DNA from: CAWCOU01 sp963797335
GTDB lineage: Bacteria > Pseudomonadota > Gammaproteobacteria > JAURND01
DNA: 64,000 nt
Reading direction: 5' to 3'
Assembly (NCBI GenBank): GCA_963797335.1
Contig: CAWCOU010000006.1
Span: 1-64,000 of the forward strand
The position numbers and the translations under genes were made by a program. Under the pieces are notes generated by a model that was given only the letters and a program-made list of their open reading frames with translations, made no database searches and had not been told where the DNA came from. This document shows, in pieces, positions 52,256 through 61,492 of this stretch; the stretch's first letter is position 1; every line of letters begins with the position of its first letter.

Positions 52256-52813
52256 ATGGCAATGACGGATAGTTTTAGTAAGCATCCTGAGTATTTACCG
52301 AATTCGCGGGCATTTACGCTCATTGAGTTATTAGTCGTGTTATTAGTCATCGCCATACTCTTAGCGTTAGCCGTACCGGTGAGTCAGGAATTTATTGTAG
52401 AAAACCGCAGCATTCGGGAGACCAATGTCTTTATTACCGGTCTTTATAACGCCAGAAGCAGTGCCATTCAATTAGGAGATAAAGTAGTTTTCTGCAAAAG
52501 TTCCGATCATAAAAGTTGTGGTGGCGACAGTTGGGATCAGGGGCAGATTATTATGGATGAAAATAAACATCAAGTATTGAAAGTGCTGCCCGCTTTGGAT
52601 AAACACGAGCATTTAATTTGGAATAGTAGCGCTGGCAAAGACGATAAAGTAGAATGGTTAGCCTCTGGTTACACGAATGGCCAACGAGGCACGTTTTATT
52701 ATTGTGCTGATCGCGCTTATGCTTCTTATTCTAGGGAAATTGTTTTACTGGATACTGGCCGTCTTTATGTGACGTTGATGAGTGCAGCCGATTACACTAA
52801 ATTTTGTCCATAG
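52256..52813 (+). CDS. Type IV pilin-like protein (GspH/FimT family)
   Basis: A 185-residue prepilin. A polar leader ends at Ala19, followed by FTLIELLVVLLVIAILLALA, with Phe20 as the methylated residue and Glu24 as the conserved +5 Glu. Ala replaces the usual Gly at -1 of the PilD site, which is tolerated in some pseudopilins. The globular part has four Cys that could form disulfides. GspH/FimT proteins are minor pilins of type II secretion or type IV pili; no other pilus gene is adjacent. Confidence 0.85.
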   Translation: MAMTDSFSKHPEYLPNSRAFTLIELLVVLLVIAILLALAVPVSQEFIVENRSIRETNVFITGLYNARSSAIQLGDKVVFCKSSDHKSCGGDSWDQGQIIMDENKHQVLKVLPALDKHEHLIWNSSAGKDDKVEWLASGYTNGQRGTFYYCADRAYASYSREIVLLDTGRLYVTLMSAADYTKFCP

Positions 52814-52823
52814 GAAACTTGCC

Positions 52824-53174
52824 ATGAAGCAATTTACCCTGATTTTTCTGCTGAGCCTGTGTGCATTTCTAGGCACCGCTTTTGCATTTACCACCCCACC
52901 GGTCAAGCCTTACCAGCATGCCAAAGATTTTAGTTGGGTAAGTGGCCAATTGCATTACGAGGGGGTGGAAGGCGAAACCTGGGTCGTTATCTACGAGGCC
53001 GAAAATCAGAGTAAGCTATTGTTAGTCAAGGAAAATGGTGAATTATTCCAGCCACCCGCCGGGTTAAAAGACGGCGATATGGTTAAGGTTTTTGGGGCAA
53101 TCAAGCCCGTTGAGGTCTCGATTACGATGATGGGCCAGCAGTACATAGTCAAGAGTATTAAATCGATAAAGTAA
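52824..53174 (+). CDS. Small secreted protein, OB-fold-like, unknown function
   Basis: A 116-residue protein with a clear Sec signal peptide (MKQFTLIFLLSLCAFLGTAF, cleavage near residue 21). The mature part of about 95 residues is beta-rich: FSWVSGQLHYEG, TWVVIYEAENQSKLLLVKE, DMVKVFGAIKPVEV and the KSIKSIK end, compatible with a small OB fold. The ATG at 52824 has AGGAAAC upstream; an earlier start at 52782 would overlap the pilin gene. It lies 13 bases before the efflux genes and may act with them or with the pilin. I know no family for it. Confidence 0.75.
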   Translation: MKQFTLIFLLSLCAFLGTAFAFTTPPVKPYQHAKDFSWVSGQLHYEGVEGETWVVIYEAENQSKLLLVKENGELFQPPAGLKDGDMVKVFGAIKPVEVSITMMGQQYIVKSIKSIK

Positions 53175-53187
53175 GGTAGTTTAAATC

Positions 53188-54231
53188 ATGTTGCGAAAAA
53201 GAACATTGCTCTGGGGTGCTTTAGCAGTCGTGATTATTATCGCCTTGCTCATCTATCATCATCACAACAGCGCTAATCAAAAGCCCCAACAACCCCCGGT
53301 CACTATCAGCACGGCGATCGCCAAATCGCAAACATGGGTAGATCAATTGACAGCCGTCGGTACGATTAAAGCTTACCATGGGGTTGCGCTCAGCCCGGCG
53401 GAGAGTGGGGTGGTCAGCGCCATTCATTACCAATCAGGCCAAGAAGTACAGGCCGGGCAATTATTAGTCGAACTTTCCGCCGATGATTTAAACGCTAATC
53501 TGGCCAATGACCAAGCTGCCTTGGAGTTAGCACGTGCCAATTATGAACGGTACGTAAAATTGCTTGGTGATCATTATGTTTCTCAGGCTGATATGGATAC
53601 CATGCGGGCCAAACTTCGCCAAGCAGAAGCCGCGGTGCAAAAAAGTGCGGCTATTTTGGCACAACATCAGGTAAAAGCGCCTTTTGCGGGTCGATTGGGG
53701 ATTAATCAAATCGATGTCGGTCAATTTATTTCCCCCGGCCAAACCGTAGTCACCGTTGAAACACTCGCGCCCTTATACATCGATTTTCGTTTACCCGAAC
53801 GTTATGTGAGCCGCGTACAAGTAGGGCAGAATTTAAAACTGGCAAGCACCGCTTTTCCCAATAAAACCTGGGAGGCGAAAATCATCGCCATCAGCCCCGA
53901 AGTAGACGTCAATAATCGTAACCTTTCCCTGCGGGCGCAAACCGAAAACAGCGATCGATTACTATTACCCGGTATGTTCGTCAATGTGCTCTTGCCATTA
54001 CCGCAAAATCAGGCCACGGTGGTGGTGCCGCAGACCGCCTTGCAATATACACCGGATGGCGCTGCGGTGTATGTCATTAAAAAATCCATGGCGCATTTAA
54101 CGCCGGTTAAGTTTGATGCCTGGCAGAATAATATGGCCAGCATTCATTCCGGTTTAAAAGCAGGCGATGAAGTCGCGATCGCCGGCTTAAATAAATTGCA
54201 TGACGGCGCCCCCGTGATTTCCACGCATTAA
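53188..54231 (+). CDS. RND efflux periplasmic adaptor (membrane fusion protein)
   Basis: A 347-residue adaptor with one N-terminal membrane segment (about 9-24). The biotinyl-lipoyl halves are AVGTIKAYHGVALSPAESGV and VKAPFAGRLGINQIDVGQFI. A helical hairpin lies between them (LANDQAALELARANYERYVK), and a beta-barrel domain follows. It links an inner-membrane RND pump to an outer-membrane channel. The pump gene follows after 18 bases. No outer-membrane factor gene is present in the window, so a shared TolC-like channel is assumed. Confidence 0.93.
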   Translation: MLRKRTLLWGALAVVIIIALLIYHHHNSANQKPQQPPVTISTAIAKSQTWVDQLTAVGTIKAYHGVALSPAESGVVSAIHYQSGQEVQAGQLLVELSADDLNANLANDQAALELARANYERYVKLLGDHYVSQADMDTMRAKLRQAEAAVQKSAAILAQHQVKAPFAGRLGINQIDVGQFISPGQTVVTVETLAPLYIDFRLPERYVSRVQVGQNLKLASTAFPNKTWEAKIIAISPEVDVNNRNLSLRAQTENSDRLLLPGMFVNVLLPLPQNQATVVVPQTALQYTPDGAAVYVIKKSMAHLTPVKFDAWQNNMASIHSGLKAGDEVAIAGLNKLHDGAPVISTH

Positions 54232-54249
54232 AATTTTTATTCTATTTTT

Positions 54250-57200
54250 ATGGTAAACATAACCGATTATTTCATCCGACGCCCGGTCGCGGCCTCTGCA
54301 CTTAGCTTATTTATCTTGCTAATAGGACTATTCGCTTTAGGGAAACTGCCGTTACGCTTATACCCTAAAGTCGAAGAGCCTTTAATCACTATTACCACTA
54401 CCTACGGCGGAGCCAGCGCTGAGGTGATGAAAAATTTCGTCACCACCACGTTGCAAAATGCCATTGTCGGCGTGGACGGTGTCAATTACATCACCGCTAA
54501 TAGCACGCAGGGTACTAGCACTATCAGTGTTTATTTGCAGTTAGGCACTAACATCGACACGGCATTAAGCGCCATCCAAAGCAAAATCGACAGTGTTCGT
54601 GGTAATTTACCAGCCGAGGTCGATAACCCCTCGATCAGCAAAGCCAATGCCGATGATAGGCCATCCTTGGTCATTGCCGTGACCAGTCAGCAATGGTCGT
54701 CTGGTAAATTAGGAGACTATTTAATACGGGTACTCAAACCTCAGCTCGAGACCATCGATGGTGTCAGCAAAGCCCAAGTGTGGGGTGACACTTATGCCAT
54801 GCGCATTTGGCTGAATCCGGATTCGATGACGGCCATGCAGGTGACAGCCAATGACGTGGCTGATGCAGTAAAACAGCAAAATACCCAGGCGGCTGCCGGT
54901 AATACCCAAGGTAAGTACGTGAACTACGATATTCAGGCCAATACTGATTTAACTACGGCCGATGAGTTCAACAATATTGCTGTGAAACAAGTCGGTGATG
55001 CCACCATCCATATCAAAGACATAGGTCAGGCCGAGCTGGGCTCGCAATCCGATACAATTAGCGCGTTTGTCAAAGGCAAACCCGCTGCCATGATGGGCGT
55101 GTATTTAATGCCGGATGCCAACCCTTTGCGGACCTTGCAGCAAGTACGTCAACTGATGCCGAAATTGCAGAAACAATTGCCGGCTGATCTGCACGCCGAA
55201 GTGGTCTACGACACCAGTGTGCCGATAGAGGATTCCTTGCATGAAGTCATTAAATCCTTGAGCTACTCGGTGCTCATTGTCATTGCGGTGATTTTTGTAT
55301 TCATGCGGCAATGGCGAGTGGTGCTTATTCCCGTGATCGCCATGCCGTTGTCCTTAATCGGAGTTGCTTTTGTCATGCACCTTGCCGGTTGCTCATTAAA
55401 TAGTTTGACCTTATTGGCTATGGTATTGGCGATAGGCTTGGTGGTGGATGATGCCATTGTCGTGATGGAAAATATCAGCCGTCATATCGAAGCAGGTCAG
55501 CCACCTTTTCAAGCCGCGTTAAGCGGGGCCCGCGAAATTGCGCCGCCAGTCATTGCCATGACCATCACGCTGGCAGCGGTTTATGCGCCCATTTGTTTTA
55601 TGGGTGGGCTCACGGGTTTTTTATTTTCTGAATTTGCGTATACGCTGGCTGGCACGGTGATTATTTCCGGAATAATCGCCTTGACCTTATCGCCGATGAT
55701 GTGTGCCCGGATATTAAAAAATGCGCACCCAGAGGGTAATAGTCATGAGGGTTTATTCACTCGAATTAGCCATCATTACGAACGATTACTAGGTCAAGTG
55801 CTGCAACGGAAAAAAATAGTGCTGAGTATTTGGGCATTGGCTTTCGTGGCTTGTTTTTATTTGTATCACAGTATTGCCAGTGAGTTGGCGCCGCAAGATG
55901 ATCCCGGATTTTTACAAGTCATCAGTAATGCGCCTACTTACACTAATAGCGAATTCCTTCGCCAATACACGCAGCGTTTGACGCCGATTTACCAAAGTTT
56001 TAATAATGTTACCAATTCTATTTACATCAACGGTATTCCCAGTGAATCGCAAGCGATTTCTTTTTTATTGCTAAAGCCATGGGCAGAGCGCAGTGAAAAA
56101 ATTGCGATGACGCAGTTAGCGTTGCAACAAAAATTGGCCGCGATTCCTGGCTTGCAAAATATGGTATTGGTTCCTTCGAATTTGCCGGCGACGAGTTCCA
56201 TGCCCTTGGGTTTTGTCATTAAATCCTTAGGCAGTTACCGTGATTTGTATCAAGCATCTCAACAGTTACAACAAGCAGCGCAGGGCAGTGGTTTATTTTT
56301 ATTCGTGGATAGCGATTTGCATTACGAAAAGCCTCAGCTCAATATGCATATCGATAGGCAGCGGGCAGCGGATTTAGGTATTAAAGTGAGTGACCTGGCC
56401 GATAGCTTATCGTATTTATTCAGCGGCAATCGATTACAACAATTCAGTTGGCAAGGTCAAACATATGATGTCATTCTGCAAGCGCCAGAAAATTATCGCA
56501 CCGATGCGGATATTTTAAATAAAGTCAATGTTCGCAATCAACGGGGCGATTTACTGCCATTATCCAGCGTGCTGCAATTATCTAATAGCATTGAACCTTC
56601 AGGCCTTAATCAATTCCAAAAATTCAATTCCGTCACCTTAAGCGGTATGTTAATGCCGGGGCATACTTTGTCAGAAGCCCTGCATTTTTTACAAACGACG
56701 GCGCAGCGAGTATTGCCTCCAGGGTTTTCAACGGATTATGCAGGTGAATCTCGGCAATTTCTGGCGGAACAGTTTCGGATGTTATGGGCATTTGCCTTAG
56801 CGATTGTGGTTATTTTCTTAGTATTGGCCATGCAGTTTGAAAGCTACCGCGACCCATTGATTATTCTATTGGGCAGCGTGCCGATGGCGTTTTTCGCTGG
56901 ATTACTGTTGCTGAAATGCGGACTGGGCACATTGAATATTTATACGCAAATTGGCTTGTTAACGTTGATTGGTTTAATTAGCAAGCACGGTATTTTAATG
57001 ACGCGATTTGCCAATGAATTATGCCATCAACAATTGTTAACCAAACAACAAGCGATTTGTAAAGCAGCGGTGTTACGATTACGACCCATATTAATGACCA
57101 CCTTAGCCATGGTATTTGGTGCCGTGCCGTTGTTGTTAGCGCAAGGAGCAGGCGCCAACAGCCGCTTCGCCTTAGGTATTGTCATCACCTCCGGTTTATC

Positions 57201-57336
57201 CATTGGCACGGTATTCACTTTATTCGTGGTGCCGGTCATTTATATCGTCTTTGCGAAAATAAAAATGCCAGATGATCCTAGCAAGGATGTGGTAAGAGCA
57301 GAAAAAACAGAAACGATGACTGCTCGTTTAGATTAA
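54250..57336 (+). CDS. RND (HAE-1/AcrB-type) efflux pump
   Basis: A proton-driven inner-membrane pump of 1028 residues with the usual twelve-TM layout and two large periplasmic loops. The N-terminus reads ITDYFIRRPVAASALSLFIL. The proton relay is the Asp pair in TM4 (LAIGLVVDDAIVVMENISRH), and RPILMTTLAMVFGAVPLLLA is the late signature. It probably exports drugs, detergents or lipids; the substrate cannot be read. Its TAA overlaps the stop of the convergent gene at 57333 (shared TTAA). Confidence 0.94.
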   Translation: MVNITDYFIRRPVAASALSLFILLIGLFALGKLPLRLYPKVEEPLITITTTYGGASAEVMKNFVTTTLQNAIVGVDGVNYITANSTQGTSTISVYLQLGTNIDTALSAIQSKIDSVRGNLPAEVDNPSISKANADDRPSLVIAVTSQQWSSGKLGDYLIRVLKPQLETIDGVSKAQVWGDTYAMRIWLNPDSMTAMQVTANDVADAVKQQNTQAAAGNTQGKYVNYDIQANTDLTTADEFNNIAVKQVGDATIHIKDIGQAELGSQSDTISAFVKGKPAAMMGVYLMPDANPLRTLQQVRQLMPKLQKQLPADLHAEVVYDTSVPIEDSLHEVIKSLSYSVLIVIAVIFVFMRQWRVVLIPVIAMPLSLIGVAFVMHLAGCSLNSLTLLAMVLAIGLVVDDAIVVMENISRHIEAGQPPFQAALSGAREIAPPVIAMTITLAAVYAPICFMGGLTGFLFSEFAYTLAGTVIISGIIALTLSPMMCARILKNAHPEGNSHEGLFTRISHHYERLLGQVLQRKKIVLSIWALAFVACFYLYHSIASELAPQDDPGFLQVISNAPTYTNSEFLRQYTQRLTPIYQSFNNVTNSIYINGIPSESQAISFLLLKPWAERSEKIAMTQLALQQKLAAIPGLQNMVLVPSNLPATSSMPLGFVIKSLGSYRDLYQASQQLQQAAQGSGLFLFVDSDLHYEKPQLNMHIDRQRAADLGIKVSDLADSLSYLFSGNRLQQFSWQGQTYDVILQAPENYRTDADILNKVNVRNQRGDLLPLSSVLQLSNSIEPSGLNQFQKFNSVTLSGMLMPGHTLSEALHFLQTTAQRVLPPGFSTDYAGESRQFLAEQFRMLWAFALAIVVIFLVLAMQFESYRDPLIILLGSVPMAFFAGLLLLKCGLGTLNIYTQIGLLTLIGLISKHGILMTRFANELCHQQLLTKQQAICKAAVLRLRPILMTTLAMVFGAVPLLLAQGAGANSRFALGIVITSGLSIGTVFTLFVVPVIYIVFAKIKMPDDPSKDVVRAEKTETMTARLD

Positions 57337-59372
57337 TGCCCAACCATTAACGATTGTGGTTCAATAGCCGTTGGTTTCGGTAATTGTTTGCTATTCTTCC
57401 AATGGTCCATTTCTTCTTGAAGTTCATTGTTTAAAGACTTCTTGAGAAGTACGGCACCTATAATCATCAAAATAGCAGTGACAGCAGCCGCTATAATCAT
57501 CGCTTCTAAATTGCCTTGCTGAGCGAAGTGGGCTGTCACTAAGCCACCTATGATAGCGCCGCCCGGTAACAACAAAGAACCAGCTTTTTGTAGATTCTTT
57601 TTTGGTTTACCAGGAGTAAAGAATCCATAATGTGGTGGTGATTTTTTTGTTATTATTTTGGGTACTTCTTTAACTTCAACTTCATTGGCTGGTTGAGTTA
57701 CTGCGAATGACGAACTTCTTGGAAATAGCTCAGGCTTAATTTGAGTTGGGCTCTGAGGTTCAACTATTGGCCGCACTTGAGTTGGACTTTGAAGCACAGT
57801 TGGACTCATGGGAGTTCCAGCTGTCGGGATTTGCACCGTAGTTGGGCTTTGAAGCTCCCCTACAAGTTGGTCTTGTTCTGGAATTCTCTGGCCCTTTCTA
57901 ATATGTATCGTTAAAGGACGCTTAGGATGGTTTTTTGTCGGAGCACTTGTTGAATTTTGCTTACCAATACCTTCATTTTCTATGCTTGGAGCAGCAGCTT
58001 CAGTAGGCTTAGAAATAGAATGTATATTGACTACTTGCGTAGGTATAAATTTGCTCTCACTCTGTGCAGATGGAGCATAATGTATTGTTACTCCTCGCGA
58101 CCTTGCTGGCTCATCGGGAGTTAGAGTTGATCTTTCTGTTGGATGTATCTTTAAAGGAGTTTCGGTTGAATCCGAATGCTCTACACCAGAAACCGAATGC
58201 ACCACATCCGAATGTATAACTGTAGATTGACCATCCAGACTTATTCCCTGGGCCGCTAAATCTCGATTTATTTTATCTTGATATGGAGTTGTGTAATTTT
58301 GAGGACCACTTTTTTTATCTTCTAAGTCAGGGGGTGAAGATGAGTGCTTGGCTAAGATTTGTTCCTCAGTCTCTACACGTAATTTCAAATAATCTAGATA
58401 AGCTTGTGCTGCAGTTTGTTTTGTTTGCTTTTCACGCAATATTTCGGGTTCAGGTTGTGGATCTTCTAAAGTAAATCCGCCACCTATTTTATTACTTTCC
58501 GATTCCTTCTCCACGGCAGGTATCAGTCTTTTTTTAACAATATCAATATTCTGTGCTAAATGTGCACGTGTTTTTGGATTCAACTCATATTCCAATAAAC
58601 TTTTGACATCAGCCAAAATATCTTTGGCTCTATCACTACCTACTCCTGATTCAATCGCATGCGCTGCGGCATCTAACAATTTTTTATGCTTTGCAAATTT
58701 ATCTTGAGTACCTTGAACTCGTATAAAAATACCTATCGATTTGCACAACTCATTTTCCATTTCTTGCCGTAAATTGGTCATTTGTTGCTGTTGGTCTTTT
58801 TCGCGTTGAACAATGATTTTAGCTCTGGCGATACCACCCACCACAAAAGCGGCGGAAATACCGCCGGTGATGAGCGCGGCGGGACCAGCAGGTATTCCAA
58901 CTAAAAATCCTTTGACACAAGCAACCACGGCTTCCGAAATTTTCCCATTTATTCCATCGGCACTGCCGTCTCTGACACCTTGTAAATCGCTGCAAGTTTT
59001 AAGATAATTTTCTAATGATTTATTAAGATCACTATTCTTATCCTGCAATTTCTTGAACATCTGATCGAAGACCGCCCCTAGATTGCTCATTATTTCTGGA
59101 GCATCATCGGCGGTTACTCTCATTTCCTTTAATTCATGCTGGATAGTGCGTTCAGTTAGCGCAACTTTACTGGATACCTGATCGGATTTGCGTTTTTCAT
59201 CAGAATATTTGGCGACAGCGTCTTCGTAGGGACACTCGGAAGCGATCAATCCTAGAATTTTTTCTAACCTTCCATCTCCAGTTCGAACATCCGCTCCAAG
59301 CATTAATGTTTCCATAAGTACTTTTTGCAGTGCAGATTTTGTCTGCGTCACCAATTCACTCGTCATTTGCAT
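57333..59372 (-). CDS. Unrecognised protein with C-terminal TM hairpin, candidate effector
   Basis: A 679-residue protein I do not recognise. Residues 1-145 are helical and charged. A hydrophobic stretch lies at about 145-185 (VVACVKGFLVGIPAGPAALI). A coiled region reaches about 300, and a long Ser/Thr/Pro linker contains repeated QSPT units (four in about 60 residues) and HSD repeats. A TM hairpin is at about 597-647 (AGSLLLPGGAIIGGLV then IIAAAVTAILMIIGAVLL). The tail is hydrophilic. The ATG at 59372 has GAGGG nine bases upstream. Its architecture parallels the genes at 11743 and 13293. Effector status is inferred. Confidence 0.7.
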   Translation of the reverse strand: MQMTSELVTQTKSALQKVLMETLMLGADVRTGDGRLEKILGLIASECPYEDAVAKYSDEKRKSDQVSSKVALTERTIQHELKEMRVTADDAPEIMSNLGAVFDQMFKKLQDKNSDLNKSLENYLKTCSDLQGVRDGSADGINGKISEAVVACVKGFLVGIPAGPAALITGGISAAFVVGGIARAKIIVQREKDQQQQMTNLRQEMENELCKSIGIFIRVQGTQDKFAKHKKLLDAAAHAIESGVGSDRAKDILADVKSLLEYELNPKTRAHLAQNIDIVKKRLIPAVEKESESNKIGGGFTLEDPQPEPEILREKQTKQTAAQAYLDYLKLRVETEEQILAKHSSSPPDLEDKKSGPQNYTTPYQDKINRDLAAQGISLDGQSTVIHSDVVHSVSGVEHSDSTETPLKIHPTERSTLTPDEPARSRGVTIHYAPSAQSESKFIPTQVVNIHSISKPTEAAAPSIENEGIGKQNSTSAPTKNHPKRPLTIHIRKGQRIPEQDQLVGELQSPTTVQIPTAGTPMSPTVLQSPTQVRPIVEPQSPTQIKPELFPRSSSFAVTQPANEVEVKEVPKIITKKSPPHYGFFTPGKPKKNLQKAGSLLLPGGAIIGGLVTAHFAQQGNLEAMIIAAAVTAILMIIGAVLLKKSLNNELQEEMDHWKNSKQLPKPTAIEPQSLMVGH

Positions 59373-59644
59373 TTGTACATACCCTCATTCTTCAATACTT
59401 AAACTTTGATACCTATAATCTGCCTAACGCTGCGATGACTCGAGTGGCTCTGACTTAAATACCTACATATATATAATTATAATTAGCCAACATTAAATAA
59501 AAATTATTAAATATACATATTTTTTTAAGGTTTACAAAAGAAGTGATGTGCAAATGATTGAAAATAAAGGGGAGTTTTTCAGTAAAAAACTGTAGTCTTA
59601 AGGGGCAAGTTTTTGAAGGAATTTATGAAGGTTTTGATAAAGAT

Positions 59645-61336
59645 TTAAGCAATACCATACCGTTTTAACGCGTAGTCACTCATACTTTTAGCTAGCTCCT
59701 CTTCTCCCAGAAACACTTTTTCAGCGCCTTCCTGGGAAAATAATTGCGACTCTTCTATGCTATGCGTACGGACTAAAATCTCAATTTTGGGGTTGAGTGT
59801 TCGCGCGGTTTTAATCATTTGCCGAATATTAAAGGGATCGGGAATCGCGATGATCAACATACTGGCATGGGTTATATGCGCTTGCACTAATACCATGGGT
59901 TCTGCGGCGTCTCCAGAGACGGCGATCATTTTGTTGTTTCGTAAAAATTGAACCACTTCACGGTTCTGTTCAGCCACGACGAAAGGAATTTCATGTTGAC
60001 GCAGGGTTTCGCCAATGCGCCGACCGACTCGGCCGAAGCCGACTAAAACCACTTGTCCGGATAAATACTTTTGTTCCGTCGTCATCGGTAAACCTGCAAG
60101 TGGATCGGCAGGTTCCCCAAAGCGTTTAGCGAAAGCAGAGCGGGCGGATATCCATACTTGCAAAGGTGCGATTAATTTAAATAATAAGGGGTTGATGGCG
60201 ATAGAAATCAAAGCACCAGCCACGATTAAACTCTGGCCGTCGGCGGGTAATAAATGCAGGCCTATGCCTAGGCTGGCCAGCACGAAAGAAAATTCCCCTA
60301 TTTGTGCCAGACTTGCCGAAACCATCAGCGCCGTGTTCAAAGGGTAACGGAATGCTAATACTAATCCGGCAGCTACGATGGTTTTGCCTAAGACAATGAT
60401 AGCGACAACAGCAAGGACTTGTATGGGGTGGTCTATCAAAATTCGGGGATCAAACAACATACCTACGGAGACAAAAAATAAAACGGCAAATGCTTCTCGG
60501 AGTGGTAATGATTCTTCGGCAGCGCGATGGCTGAATTCCGAACCGCGCATCATCATGCCAGCAAAAAAAGCACCTAAAGCGAAAGATACGCCAAATAATT
60601 TTGAGGAAAGATAAGCAATGCTGACAGCGGCGGCGATGACACATAAGGTGAATAATTCCCGAGAACCCGTACGCGCGATTTGCCAGAGTAGGCTAGGGAA
60701 GTACTTGCGGCCGATAAACACCATGAGAGCGATAAACACGGAAATTTTGGCCAGAGTAAAGCCTAATGTTTGCCATAAGTGGACGGAGGAAGCACCGGAG
60801 GCCTGGCCTTCCAGGCTGGTGGCTAGAGGGGGTAGCAAGACCAGCACAATAACCATGGCTAAATCTTCAACTACCAACCAGCCAATGGCAATACGGCCAT
60901 TGATGGATTCCAACGTGCCACTGGATTCTAAAGCACGCAAAAGTACCACTGTGCTGGCGACAGACAATGCCAATCCAAAGATCAAAGAACCGCCGAGATT
61001 CCAACCCCAGACCAATCCTAAGCCAGTTCCCAATAGGGTGGCCACCACAATTTGTAATACCGCTCCGGGCAAGGCTATTCTGCGTACGGCGAGCAAATCG
61101 CTTAACGAAAAATGGAGGCCAACACCAAACATTAATAACATCACCCCAATTTCAGCCAGCTCTTTGGCAATGGCAATATTAGCCACAAAACCAGGCGAAA
61201 ACGGACCAATGATAACCCCGGCCAGCATATAACCGACTAGGACTGGTAGTTTTAGTTTGGAGGCAATGAAGCCAAGAATAAGCGCCATGCCTAAGGCAGT
61301 GGCGAGTGTGGTGATGAGTGGTATGCTATGTGGCAT
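59645..61336 (-). CDS. CPA2 cation:proton antiporter with RCK domain (YbaL/Kef-type)
   Basis: A 563-residue inner-membrane exchanger. About twelve hydrophobic segments fill residues 5-390, including LVVEDLAMVIVLVLLPPL and FAVLFFVSVGMLFDPRIL. A cytoplasmic RCK/TrkA-N domain (about 415-560) has the Rossmann motif VVLVGFGRVGRRIGETL and acidic SGDAAEP. It probably extrudes potassium under control of a nucleotide or thiol ligand. KefB, KefC and YbaL are all possible; the N-terminus favours YbaL. Confidence 0.9.
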   Translation of the reverse strand: MPHSIPLITTLATALGMALILGFIASKLKLPVLVGYMLAGVIIGPFSPGFVANIAIAKELAEIGVMLLMFGVGLHFSLSDLLAVRRIALPGAVLQIVVATLLGTGLGLVWGWNLGGSLIFGLALSVASTVVLLRALESSGTLESINGRIAIGWLVVEDLAMVIVLVLLPPLATSLEGQASGASSVHLWQTLGFTLAKISVFIALMVFIGRKYFPSLLWQIARTGSRELFTLCVIAAAVSIAYLSSKLFGVSFALGAFFAGMMMRGSEFSHRAAEESLPLREAFAVLFFVSVGMLFDPRILIDHPIQVLAVVAIIVLGKTIVAAGLVLAFRYPLNTALMVSASLAQIGEFSFVLASLGIGLHLLPADGQSLIVAGALISIAINPLLFKLIAPLQVWISARSAFAKRFGEPADPLAGLPMTTEQKYLSGQVVLVGFGRVGRRIGETLRQHEIPFVVAEQNREVVQFLRNNKMIAVSGDAAEPMVLVQAHITHASMLIIAIPDPFNIRQMIKTARTLNPKIEILVRTHSIEESQLFSQEGAEKVFLGEEELAKSMSDYALKRYGIA

Positions 61337-61407
61337 AAAAGAACCTGGTTATAAACTGTGTTTCATGGTCTGAAAGTAATCACCGGATATTTCTTCTTCC
61401 TGGAATG

Positions 61408-61492
61408 ATGCAAGCTTGCATTACGCATGGTGCATTACGCATTTTTGCATCATTCATGAAAGTTATCGGTAAGATTAACAAATTTGCATCAT
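61408..61492. promoter_or_regulatory. Palindrome and direct repeats upstream of the antiporter gene
   Basis: ATGCAAGCTTGCAT (61408-61421) is a perfect 14-base palindrome. TGCATTACGCAT occurs twice (61417-61428 and 61431-61442), and TTTGCATCAT occurs at 61444-61453 and 61483-61492. The cluster lies between the sbcB stop and the antiporter start, as expected for an operator, but no regulator can be named. Confidence 0.4.

Noticed and set aside
57333..57336. RND pump gene fused or overlapping in function with the convergent gene
   Set aside because: Only the two stop codons overlap (TTAA); the genes are on opposite strands.
60618..61232. A 204-residue open frame antisense to the antiporter gene
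   Set aside because: It is the mirror of a strongly supported coding frame; its composition is that of an antisense shadow.
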